Of a stretch of DNA of 5,729 bases, positions 1 through 5,412 are shown piece after piece. Location of the stretch: the NCBI GenBank assembly GCA_023395775.1, contig JAEWYA010000012.1:1-5729 (forward strand), read 5' to 3'. The number at the start of each line of letters is the position of its first letter. The first letter of the stretch is position 1. The translations under genes and the position numbers were made by a program. This DNA is from Bacillota bacterium. Lineage in GTDB: Bacteria; Bacillota; Clostridia; Oscillospirales; Oscillospiraceae. The notes beneath the pieces were generated by a model. The model ran no database searches and was not told the DNA's origin. It saw nothing but the letters and a program-made list of their open reading frames with translations.

Positions 1-911
1 GTCTGATCCTGCTCACGCTCCAGCGCGCGCTGATTCTGGGCAGCCTTCTGGCCGCACTCATCAACGATCGCCTGCAGTTCGGGAGACAGAGAATTGTACA
101 GATCGCCGTTCATGCAGAAGAAGATGCAGTCATACACGCCGGTCCAATAGGTGACATACTTCTGGACCTCAGCAATAGAGGCGCCGTCGGCAGTGGGCAG
201 GGGGTTCTCCTGACCGTCATAGGTACCGGTCTGCAGGCCGGTATAAACCTCAGACCAGTTGGCGTTGGCCCAGTTAGCGCCCCACTTGGTGTACTCGGCG
301 CTCAGCAGCTCGGAACCGGCAACACGGAGCTTTAGGCCCTTCATAGCAGCCAGAGAATCGATGGGGCGCACGCTGTTGGTAGGATGACGGAAGCCGTTCT
401 CGCCAATGCCCAGCAGGTGCAGGCCCATGCTCTCGACGACTCCTCCAAGAGCCTCGCCGCCGGCGCCGTCCAGCTTGGCATCGACATCATCAAAAGAGTC
501 AAACAGGAAAGGCAGGGAGACCACGTTCAGACGCGGATCGAATGCGGAATAGATCAGGTTGGAGTGAGCGGAGAGCTCCGTGGTACCGTCGATAACGGCC
601 TGAATGCCCTCGGACTGGTTGCCGGCAGTCAGCTGGTCGGCAGCATAAACCTCAACTGTGACAGCGCCGCCGGTGGCGTCGGATACCATCTGACCGAAGT
701 CACGGCCCATGTCTGCCCAGACGGTGTTTTCCGTGGCGGAGCAGGCAAACTTCCAGGTCTGCTTCTCAAATTTGGCGCCGCTGGAAGCAGCGCTGGAAGA
801 GGAACTGCCGGAAGCAGCGGGAGTGGAGGCAGCGGGAGTTCCGCCGCCGCAGCCGGCCAGCAGCGTGGCGGTCATGGACAGGGCCATAGCCAGTGCAAGA
901 AACTTTTTCAT
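1..911 (-). CDS. dctP: TRAP transporter substrate-binding lipoprotein DctP, C-terminus cut by window edge
   Basis: This extracytoplasmic solute receptor captures a carboxylate substrate and delivers it to the DctQM membrane pair. About 303 residues are visible and the frame stays open to the left edge. The family usually runs to roughly 320-350 residues, so a short C-terminal piece is missing. The N-terminus is a lipoprotein signal: MKK, a hydrophobic stretch, then lipobox LAGC with Cys21 as the lipidated residue. A Gly/Ala/Ser/Pro-rich linker follows to about residue 48, and the mature domain begins near KFEKQTWKFA. Family motifs are clear: GFRHPTNSVRPI around Arg175, KGLKLRV with Arg196 (the position that normally binds the substrate carboxylate), and DGQENP with Asn236. 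The start is ATG at 911-909, preceded by TAAGGAGG (926-919). It is the last gene of the dctQ-dctM-dctP operon. Family assignment is very secure; the substrate cannot be read from sequence. Confidence 0.95.
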   Translation of the reverse strand, partial: MKKFLALAMALSMTATLLAGCGGGTPAASTPAASGSSSSSAASSGAKFEKQTWKFACSATENTVWADMGRDFGQMVSDATGGAVTVEVYAADQLTAGNQSEGIQAVIDGTTELSAHSNLIYSAFDPRLNVVSLPFLFDSFDDVDAKLDGAGGEALGGVVESMGLHLLGIGENGFRHPTNSVRPIDSLAAMKGLKLRVAGSELLSAEYTKWGANWANANWSEVYTGLQTGTYDGQENPLPTADGASIAEVQKYVTYWTGVYDCIFFCMNGDLYNSLSPELQAIVDECGQKAAQNQRALEREQDQ

Positions 912-915
912 GGTT

Positions 916-926
916 TTTCCTCCTTA
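916..926 (-). promoter_or_regulatory. Strong ribosome binding site of dctP
   Basis: On the minus strand TAAGGAGGAAA precedes the dctP ATG (911-909), with AGGAGG about 7 bases from the start. It is a near-perfect anti-Shine-Dalgarno match, fits high expression of the binding protein, and fixes the start codon so that the signal peptide is complete. Confidence 0.85.
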
Positions 927-931
927 AAATT

Positions 932-946
932 TTGATTGCGAATCAA
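932..946 (-). repeat. 15-base palindrome just upstream of the dctP ribosome site
   Basis: Seen directly: perfect 6-base arms TTGATT (932-937) and AATCAA (941-946) around a 3-base centre. In the operon mRNA it would form a small hairpin ending 5 bases before the AAGGAGG. It may protect the dctP end of the message or tune dctP relative to dctQM. A protein operator is the alternative. The stem is AT-rich and no U-tract follows, so it is not an intrinsic terminator. Confidence 0.45.
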
Positions 947-961
947 GTTGCGTTATCTGAA

Positions 962-975
962 ATCACTCGCGTGAT
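962..975 (-). repeat. Small hairpin with GCGA tetraloop between dctM and dctP
   Basis: On the minus strand ATCAC and GTGAT pair across a GCGA loop. The loop fits the GNRA class of stable tetraloops, and the closing pair is C-G. It starts about 15 bases after the dctM stop codon. With no T-run after it, it is not a terminator. It may be an RNA-processing or 3'-end protecting element. The stem is only 5 pairs, so chance is possible. Confidence 0.35.
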
Positions 976-990
976 GGCAGATCCTTGGAA

Positions 991-2301
991 TCAGGCCGCA
1001 GCGCCCAGGAACACAGTGGAGAAGAAAGGAACATAAGTAACAATCAGCAGCGTTATGACACAGGCGAGGATCATGGGCCACACGGCCTTGGAGATCGTCT
1101 CAATCGTAACCTTCGTCTTATCCTTGATATCCCTCAGTTTGTCGCTGACGCCGATGGCAACGAACAGATTCACACCCACGGGCGGAGTCACCTGACCGAT
1201 CGCCAGGTTCACGGTGGACAGAACGCCGAAGTGAATGGGGTCGATGCCCAGCTGCTGCGCCACGGGGAACATGATGGGGATGAAGATGTACATGGCGGAG
1301 TTGGCGTCCACGAAGCAGCCGGCAATCAGGAAGATCACATTGACGATCAGCAGGAACACATACTTGTTGCCGGAGATGCTCAGCAGCAACTCCTGGGCCG
1401 CGCCGGAAATACCGTGGACCGTGCAGATATAGGAGAACAGCGTCGCACCGCCGATGATGAGCATGATGCCGCCTGTGGTCTTGCCGGAGTCGACCAGCAA
1501 GTCGTACAGATCCCGGAGCTTGACCTCACGGTAAATGAACACGCCGACGATCAGGCCGTATACCACGGAGACGGCAGCGGCCTCGGTGGGAGTGAAGATA
1601 CCGCCGTAAATACCGCCAAGAATGATCACAGGCATCAAAAAGCCCCAGAACGCAGAGCGGAAAGACTTCCAGCGAGCTCCCCAGGAGGCTCTTTCGCGGG
1701 AGGCCTTCAGCCCCTTGCGGCGAACCTCGATCATGATGACGACCACCAGTGCAATGCCCATCATAATGCCGGGAAGGATACCACCCATGAACATGTCGCC
1801 CACGGAAACGCCGGTAATGGATGCATACACCACGAACGCGATGGAGGGCGGAATGACAATGGCAATTGAAGAGGCCGTTGCCATCATGGCGGAAGAGAAA
1901 GGCGCGGAGAAGCCGCCGCGGTTAATCATGGCGGGAATCAGGATGATACCCAGCGCCGCCACGGTGGCCGGGCCGGAACCGGAAATCGCACCGAAGAAGC
2001 AGGCCACCACAACGCACACGATGGCAATGCCGCCGCGGCGGTGTCCAATGCAATCGTCAATGAACTGGACCAGACGGGTTGAGATTCCGGCCTTCGCCAT
2101 GATGTTGCCGGACAGAACAAAGAACGGGATTGCCAGCAGCAGAAATTTTGCCATGCCGTTGTAAACGTTGGTGGGGACCACGGAAAGCTTGTCTCCGGAG
2201 TAAATCATCGCCAGAATAGACGAAAGGCCAAGACTTGCGCAAATGGGGATGTTCAGAAACAGCATAATGAAAAAGGAACCAAACAAAATCAGGTTAATCA
2301 T
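991..2301 (-). CDS. dctM: TRAP transporter large permease subunit DctM
   Basis: This 436-residue polytopic membrane protein is the ion-coupled translocation subunit of the TRAP system. The length and a dozen or so hydrophobic segments match the DctM family. Hallmark stretches are IPFFVLSGNIM (about 58-68), GAISGSGPATVAALG (104-118), IPPSIAFVVYA (150-160), FTPTEAAA (236-243), GCFVDANSAMYI (328-339) and GQVTPPVGVNLF (369-380). The paired re-entrant hairpin regions of the family lie in the GSGPAT and TPPVG neighbourhoods. The ATG at 2301-2299 shares its A with the TGA of dctQ (TGATG), so translation is probably coupled. Its ribosome site GGAGGAAAC is written within the last codons of dctQ (Glu-Gly-Gly-Asn-Asn). 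It should form a complex with DctQ and receive substrate from DctP. No truncation or missing motif is evident. Confidence 0.97.
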   Translation of the reverse strand: MINLILFGSFFIMLFLNIPICASLGLSSILAMIYSGDKLSVVPTNVYNGMAKFLLLAIPFFVLSGNIMAKAGISTRLVQFIDDCIGHRRGGIAIVCVVVACFFGAISGSGPATVAALGIILIPAMINRGGFSAPFSSAMMATASSIAIVIPPSIAFVVYASITGVSVGDMFMGGILPGIMMGIALVVVIMIEVRRKGLKASRERASWGARWKSFRSAFWGFLMPVIILGGIYGGIFTPTEAAAVSVVYGLIVGVFIYREVKLRDLYDLLVDSGKTTGGIMLIIGGATLFSYICTVHGISGAAQELLLSISGNKYVFLLIVNVIFLIAGCFVDANSAMYIFIPIMFPVAQQLGIDPIHFGVLSTVNLAIGQVTPPVGVNLFVAIGVSDKLRDIKDKTKVTIETISKAVWPMILACVITLLIVTYVPFFSTVFLGAAA

Positions 2302-2819
2302 CAGTTGTTTCCTCCTTCCTCTTCAGACTTCACACAGGGCGCATTCTCGGTCATCACATCAATGCAGAATTCAATGGTGTGCAGGATCAAAAATACGCAG
2401 CCGATGGGCAGGAAAATGGAGAACACCCACTCGGGCCAGCCAAGGGAAAAAGTGTGCTTGCCGTTGGCCATCTGAGTCATGACCTTGTCGATGCCGGTCT
2501 TCAACAGCAAAACCCAGAACAGCGTATTGGCCACTGTGATGATCAGCGCAAATACCTTTTTTCCGCCGACCTTCAGCCGGTCAAAAATCAGGGACAGGCT
2601 AATCAGGCTGCCCTCCCGCGCACACAGCGCGCAGCCCAGCATGACCGTCAGAACAAACAGATTGATAACCAGTTCCTCAGTCCAGGCAAACTGACTGTCG
2701 CTCAGTTTCCGGACCAGGACATTTGCGAAGGTGATCACGGTTATGAAAGCCAGAACCAAGCTCATTACGACCTTCTCAATTTCGGCAATGACATCCATGA
2801 TCTTTTTGTAGACACTCAT
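2301..2819 (-). CDS. dctQ: TRAP transporter small permease subunit DctQ
   Basis: This 172-residue small membrane subunit pairs with DctM. Four hydrophobic segments lie at about 16-36, 49-66, 88-108 and 130-152, the usual DctQ topology. The family signature is FAWTEEL (44-50), with Trp46 and Glu48-Glu49 at the start of the second membrane segment. The C-terminus is acidic and hydrophilic (KSEEEGGNN), and those codons also carry the dctM ribosome site. The start is ATG at 2819-2817, with AGGAGGG (complement of 2829-2835) nine bases upstream. It is the first gene of the operon and is read from the promoter at 2977-3005. Length and motif agree with the family and nothing is missing. Confidence 0.95.
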   Translation of the reverse strand: MSVYKKIMDVIAEIEKVVMSLVLAFITVITFANVLVRKLSDSQFAWTEELVINLFVLTVMLGCALCAREGSLISLSLIFDRLKVGGKKVFALIITVANTLFWVLLLKTGIDKVMTQMANGKHTFSLGWPEWVFSIFLPIGCVFLILHTIEFCIDVMTENAPCVKSEEEGGNN

Positions 2820-2861
2820 CTAATCGATCCCTCCTGTTGTTGTTGCGGTCTTCCCAAACGA

Positions 2862-2894
2862 TTATTCATGCATTATTATCGGATAATCAGCCAT
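2862..2894 (-). other. Possible 10-codon upstream reading frame in the dctQ leader
   Basis: On the minus strand an ATG at 2894-2892 opens MADYPIIMHE and stops at TAA (2864-2862), about 42 bases before dctQ. A G-run (TTTGGGGG) lies just upstream, which is only a weak ribosome site. The frame covers the palindrome at 2875-2887. It shows no run of regulatory codons typical of attenuator leader peptides, so it may be chance. Confidence 0.2.
2875..2887. repeat. 13-base palindrome in the dctQ leader
   Basis: ATTATC (2875-2880) and GATAAT (2882-2887) are perfect inverted arms around one central base. The site lies within the transcribed leader, 56 bases before the dctQ start codon. Its centre is 73 bases from that of the larger palindrome at 2944-2964, close to seven helical turns. 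It could be a second operator; AT-rich arms of this length can also occur by chance. Confidence 0.35.
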
Positions 2895-2943
2895 GTACCC
2901 CCAAATGTGGTGCAAGAGATATTCTTTGGTTAGATCCGCTCCG

Positions 2944-2964
2944 CAGAAAATTGTAAATTTTCTG
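2944..2964. repeat. 21-base perfect palindrome at the start of the TRAP transcript, probable operator
   Basis: The arms CAGAAAATT (2944-2952) and AATTTTCTG (2956-2964) are exact inverted complements around a 3-base centre. The predicted transcription start of the dctQ promoter is near 2970, so the palindrome covers about +6 to +26. That is a classic position for a repressor, and the symmetry suits a dimeric helix-turn-helix protein. The regulator is not in the window. As RNA the same bases could form a 9-pair 5' hairpin that stabilises the message. No U-tract follows, so it is not a terminator. Confidence 0.65.
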
Positions 2965-2976
2965 TTAACGTGGACA

Positions 2977-3005
2977 ATTATAACATCTATCTGGCAAAAT
3001 ATCAA
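2977..3005 (-). promoter_or_regulatory. SigA-type extended -10 promoter of the dctQMP operon
   Basis: Reading leftward, -35 TTGATA (3005-3000) is followed by a 17-base spacer and -10 TATAAT (2982-2977). TGT directly before the -10 makes an extended -10 TGn. A/T tracts upstream of the -35 (about 3006-3030) could act as an UP element. The predicted start is near 2970, giving a leader of about 150 bases. Only one base departs from consensus, so this is a strong sequence-based call. Confidence 0.85.
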
Positions 3006-3015
3006 CTAATTCTTA

Positions 3016-3101
3016 AATTTTTTTGAATTTTCAGCACTTTATATATGATTTTTTGCTAAAAAGAGCACTTTGCACAAATCTAACTTTTTCAATTTTTTTG
3101 A
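3016..3101. repeat. Pair of identical 11-base T-tract direct repeats, 75 bases apart
   Basis: AATTTTTTTGA occurs at 3016-3026 and again at 3091-3101. A shorter pair, AGCACTTT, lies between them at 3033-3040 and 3064-3071, 31 bases apart. The right-hand T-tract repeat runs into the -35 box of the hydrolase promoter; the left-hand one lies just upstream of the dctQ -35. Such tracts bend DNA, and the two may be related upstream activating elements. Low complexity makes chance a serious alternative. Confidence 0.35.
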
Positions 3102-3126
3102 CATTTTTTTAATGTCGTGATATACT
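3098..3126 (+). promoter_or_regulatory. SigA-type extended -10 promoter of the MBL-fold hydrolase gene
   Basis: A perfect -35 TTGACA (3098-3103) is followed by a 17-base spacer and -10 TATACT (3121-3126), with TGA just before it as an extended -10 motif. The start is expected near 3133, giving a leader of about 53 bases. The ribosome site AAAGGAG (3169-3175) lies 10 bases before the ATG. This is close to the best possible housekeeping promoter, so repression is a likely mode of control. Confidence 0.88.
3100..3116. repeat. Palindrome between the -35 and -10 of the hydrolase promoter, probable operator
   Basis: GACATT (3100-3105) and AATGTC (3111-3116) are perfect inverted arms separated by five T. 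The site overlaps the 3' end of the -35 and fills most of the spacer, so a bound dimeric repressor would block RNA polymerase. The arms differ from those of the palindrome at 2944-2964, which suggests a different regulator. Confidence 0.5.
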
Positions 3127-3185
3127 TGCTGCAGCTAAGTCTCCATCTACAAAAATGGTAATTTATCCAAAGGAGCACCTGCAAC

Positions 3186-3899
3186 ATGTCTATGTGCCAG
3201 ATCACACTCAGCGCGAACGCCGGCACGGCCTTACAGTTCGGCGGCCTCCGCCTGTGGGTGGATGCCCTGCACGATAAAGCCGTCTCCGGATTTTCCACAC
3301 TCTCTCCAGAGCTTCAGGCCGCCATGGCGGTCCATCCGGATTTTGCGGAGCCAAACCTAATCTTTTACACCCACTGCCACCCAGACCATTTCTCCCAGGG
3401 TCTAACCCGGCTGGCTATGGAACGCTGGCCTTTCACGGAGGCAATCCTGCCGGAACGGCGGTTTGAAAATCAGCTTCTGCTCTCCCGGCCTCGGGAACCG
3501 TTATTTCTGCCCGAGCTGTCTGTTCAGTTCATCCGCCTGCCCCACGAGGGGGAACAGTACGCAAATGTGGCTCACTATGGGTGCCTTATTGACCGGAACG
3601 GTTTCCGGGTCTTGATCCCCGGTGACTGTGCCGTGGCCAGTCCCGTACTGCGGGATTTCCTGCAGGAGACCGGCCCGGTGGACCTGGCTCTGTTGGACTT
3701 CCCGTGGATCACGTTAAGTAAGGGAAGGCGGTTCATTGAGCAGTTCATCCGGCCGCGCTGTCTTGCGGTGTATCATCTGCCCTTTGAATCGGACGACATT
3801 TTTGGCTACCGCCGAGCGGTCATCAAGGCTGCGGAACAGGTCCAGGTGGAGGACCTGCGGCTGTTTCTGGAGCCGCTTCAGCGAGAAACTTTTGAATAG
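3186..3899 (+). CDS. MBL-fold (metallo-beta-lactamase superfamily) metal-dependent hydrolase
   Basis: This 237-residue soluble protein has no signal peptide or membrane segment. The superfamily metal motif is clear: THCHPDHF, with His63, His65, Asp67 and His68. Further ligand candidates follow in the expected order: His120 (LPHEGEQ) or His130 (NVAHYG), Asp147 in LIPGDCA, and His197 in VYHLPFES. All parts needed for a two-metal site are therefore present and the enzyme should be active. The length and the simple alpha-beta pattern recall the UlaG-like/MBL group rather than true beta-lactamases or RNase J. The substrate is unknown: a lactone, thioester or phosphoester are all possible. The start at Met1 is preferred over Met3 because AAAGGAG lies 10 bases before it. 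The gene stands alone, between the promoter at 3098-3126 and the terminator at 3906-3934. It is divergent from the TRAP operon and convergent with the E1/E2 operon. Confidence 0.88.
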   Translation: MSMCQITLSANAGTALQFGGLRLWVDALHDKAVSGFSTLSPELQAAMAVHPDFAEPNLIFYTHCHPDHFSQGLTRLAMERWPFTEAILPERRFENQLLLSRPREPLFLPELSVQFIRLPHEGEQYANVAHYGCLIDRNGFRVLIPGDCAVASPVLRDFLQETGPVDLALLDFPWITLSKGRRFIEQFIRPRCLAVYHLPFESDDIFGYRRAVIKAAEQVQVEDLRLFLEPLQRETFE

Positions 3900-3905
3900 A
3901 TCTCT

Positions 3906-3934
3906 GGGGACGCGCTTTGCGCGTTCCCTTTTGT
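3906..3934 (+). terminator. Intrinsic terminator of the hydrolase gene
   Basis: GGGGACGCGC (3906-3915) and GCGCGTTCCC (3919-3928) form a 10-pair stem with one G-T wobble and a TTT loop, followed by TTTTGTT. It begins 7 bases after the hydrolase stop codon and ends where the convergent E2-like gene stops. In the minus-strand RNA the wobble becomes an A-C mismatch and no U-tract follows, so it should work mainly rightward. Confidence 0.88.
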
Positions 3935-4426
3935 TCACATCAGCATGGTCAGCGGCTTTTCCAGCAGCCGTCTCATGGACCACAGCAGGTCTGCCGCCGT
4001 TTCATCGCTCACCGCGCCGGAATCGTATGCCAAATGTATGCGCACATGTCCGTCCGTGGGGTCCCCCACCGCCATAGCGGCAGTCTCACCGGATTTCAGC
4101 GCGGGCAGCACGCCCTCCATACCCTTTCCGGCAAACCGGACCGGCATGTCCAGCCGGGCTGCGGCCCGCTCCACGAATACCGGGAAAGTCAGCGCGCCGT
4201 CCAGAGTTTTTAGGGCCGCCAATAGCTCGCTTATGTCTGCCGTGGTATAATAGCCGGCCATCACGCCGCAGGATGGCTTTACCTTCACCCTTGACGCTGC
4301 CTCCACATCCCGCCAGACGATCCGCCCGTCAGGGCCGGTACCGGTCAGGATCTCCAGCGCCACGCTCAGCTCTTTCGCTGTTTTTCGGGCATAGGGCGAC
4401 GCGTGAAGTCTTGTTTTCTCTGCCAT
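3935..4426 (-). CDS. Reduced E2-like protein: peripheral subunit-binding domain, no lipoyl domain, no catalytic motif
   Basis: In 2-oxoacid dehydrogenase complexes E2 carries lipoyl domain(s), a small E1/E3-binding domain and a catalytic core of about 230 residues. This protein has 163 residues in all. Residues 9-43 match the binding domain well: ASPYARKTAKEL, then GTGPDGRIVWRDVEAA. There is no lipoyl domain and no DKA-type lipoylation site before it. Residues 57-95 resemble the beginning of the E2 core (TTADISELL, then LTFPVFVERAAARLDMP). Residues 117-163 resemble its end (AMAVGD, IHLAYD, then LLWSMRRLLEKPLTMLM). Roughly 100 residues of core between them are missing. The usual YDHRVVDG active-site segment reads YDSGAVSD (134-141), so the catalytic His and the Asp-Gly are lost. 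It starts at ATG 4426-4424 behind AAGGAGG, 11 bases after E1 beta. It probably binds E1 or E3 without acyltransferase activity. Family origin is secure; the role is inference. Confidence 0.82.
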   Translation of the reverse strand: MAEKTRLHASPYARKTAKELSVALEILTGTGPDGRIVWRDVEAASRVKVKPSCGVMAGYYTTADISELLAALKTLDGALTFPVFVERAAARLDMPVRFAGKGMEGVLPALKSGETAAMAVGDPTDGHVRIHLAYDSGAVSDETAADLLWSMRRLLEKPLTMLM

Positions 4427-4437
4427 ACACGCCTCCT

Positions 4438-5412
4438 TCAGCGGCCCAGCGTTTTTTTAACGCAGGACACGATGTCCGCCGGATGGGGAAATTCCGCGTC
4501 CTCCAGCACCGGAGAGAAAGGAGAGACCACGTTCAGCCCCGCCACGCGGCCCACAGGAGAATCCAGCTCGTCAAACAGTTCCTCCGTGATCTGTGCGGAC
4601 AGCTCCGCGCCCACGCCGCCGCGCTTCACGCCCTCCTCCGCAACAATCACATTGTGCGTCTTGCAGACGGAGGCTTTCACGGCCTCCCAGTCCAGAGGCA
4701 CCAGCGTCCGAAGATCCACAACCTCCGTGTCGATGCCCTCCGCCGCCAGAGTCTCAGCCGCCTCCAATGCAAAAAAGACCTGCCGGGACCAGGTGAGAAT
4801 GGTCACATCTTTGCCGGGGCGCTTGATATCGGCCTTGCCCAGAGGGATGAGATACTCGCCGTCTGGAATCTCTTCCTTTCTTGCGTAGAGCAGCTTGTGT
4901 TCCAGAAATACCACGGGGTCGTCGTCCCGGATGGCAGCCTTTAAAAGGCCCTTGGCGTCCGCCGCCGTGGACGGACAGACCACCTTCAGTCCGGGAATAT
5001 GGGTAAACAGCGCCTCTAAACACTGGGAATGCTGTCCGGCATTTCGCCGTCCCGCACCCATAGGCGCTCGAAAGACCACAGGAATTTTCACCTGTCCTCC
5101 GGTCATGTACCGCAGCTTTGCCGCCTGATTCATCACCGGGTCGAGACACACCGTGATAAAATCGTCGTACATCCATTCCACCACGGGCCGCAGGCCTCTC
5201 ATAGCCGCTCCCACGGCAATGCCGGTGAAGCCGGACTCGCTGATGGGCGTGTCGATCACCCGGTGGGGACCAAACTCATCCCGAAAACCCTTGGTAATGG
5301 CGAACACGTTGCCCATAACGCCGACGTCCTCACCCATCAGAATCACATTTTCGTCCCGCTCCATCTCCTCGTGAAGCGCCTGGCCGATGGCCTTACTGAC
5401 GGTGAGCTTCAT
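4438..5412 (-). CDS. 2-oxoacid (or acetoin) dehydrogenase E1 component, beta subunit
   Basis: This is the beta chain of a thiamine-diphosphate-dependent alpha2beta2 E1, which decarboxylates a 2-oxoacid (or cleaves acetoin) and normally passes the acyl group to lipoyl-E2. Its 324 residues are the normal length. Typical motifs are MGEDVGVMGN (26-35; Glu28 is the cofactor-activating glutamate), DTPISESGFTGIAVGAAM, NQAAKLRYMTGGQ, AGQHSQCLEALFTHIPGLKVVCPS and VDLRTLVPLDWEAV. The C-terminal transketolase-like domain contains VAEEG and ends with SPFSPVLEDAEFPHP. The ATG (5412-5410) overlaps the E1 alpha stop as ATGA, with AAAGGAG nine bases upstream. Its TGA (4440-4438) leads straight into the ribosome site of the E2-like gene. 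The sequence does not let me choose between pyruvate, branched-chain 2-oxoacid and acetoin substrates, so no gene symbol is given. It appears intact. Confidence 0.95.
   Translation of the reverse strand: MKLTVSKAIGQALHEEMERDENVILMGEDVGVMGNVFAITKGFRDEFGPHRVIDTPISESGFTGIAVGAAMRGLRPVVEWMYDDFITVCLDPVMNQAAKLRYMTGGQVKIPVVFRAPMGAGRRNAGQHSQCLEALFTHIPGLKVVCPSTAADAKGLLKAAIRDDDPVVFLEHKLLYARKEEIPDGEYLIPLGKADIKRPGKDVTILTWSRQVFFALEAAETLAAEGIDTEVVDLRTLVPLDWEAVKASVCKTHNVIVAEEGVKRGGVGAELSAQITEELFDELDSPVGRVAGLNVVSPFSPVLEDAEFPHPADIVSCVKKTLGR

Larger units (their letters stand above)
2820..3185. other. Divergent AT-rich intergenic control region
   Basis: These 366 bases separate the leftward TRAP operon from the rightward hydrolase gene. 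They are much more AT-rich than the genes around them. They contain two outward-facing SigA-type promoters about 92 bases apart (measured between the -35 boxes), three perfect palindromes, paired direct repeats and several T/A tracts. The roughly 150-base leader of the TRAP message lies in 2820-2970. I recognise no known riboswitch in that leader, though I cannot exclude a structured RNA by eye. Confidence 0.85.

Noticed and set aside
384..935. Plus-strand open frame of 183 codons over dctP
   Set aside because: It is the antisense shadow of the dctP signal peptide and N-terminal domain. It is low-complexity Gly/Ser/Ala at its end, has no ribosome site, and the minus-strand frame matches the TRAP family throughout.
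912..990. Separate promoter for dctP in the dctM-dctP gap
   Set aside because: No pair of -35 and -10 boxes at acceptable spacing is visible on the minus strand; dctP is best read as part of the operon.
985..1869. Plus-strand open frame of 294 codons over dctM
   Set aside because: It is rich in His, Asp, Gly and Gln, as expected from the reverse strand of a hydrophobic membrane protein gene. No family resemblance or start signal; dctM on the other strand explains the DNA.
2379..2933. Plus-strand open frame of 184 codons over dctQ and its leader
   Set aside because: Antisense shadow of dctQ that runs through the ribosome site and leader; composition is not protein-like.
3023..3049. Second rightward promoter TTGAAT with TATGAT
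   Set aside because: The spacer is 15 bases and both boxes are weaker than the consensus promoter 75 bases downstream.
3089..3298. Minus-strand 69-codon frame across the hydrolase promoter and start
   Set aside because: It overlaps the consensus promoter and the first codons of the MBL gene, and has no convincing ribosome site or family match.
3901..3934. The hairpin as a bidirectional terminator also ending the E1/E2 operon
   Set aside because: Read leftward it has an A-C mismatch in the stem and no U-tract after it. The leftward operon may end inside the hydrolase gene, but I see no clear site.
4273..4944. Plus-strand frames antisense to the E2-like and E1 beta genes
   Set aside because: They are Arg/His/Pro/Ser-rich shadows; both minus-strand genes are explained by clear family motifs.
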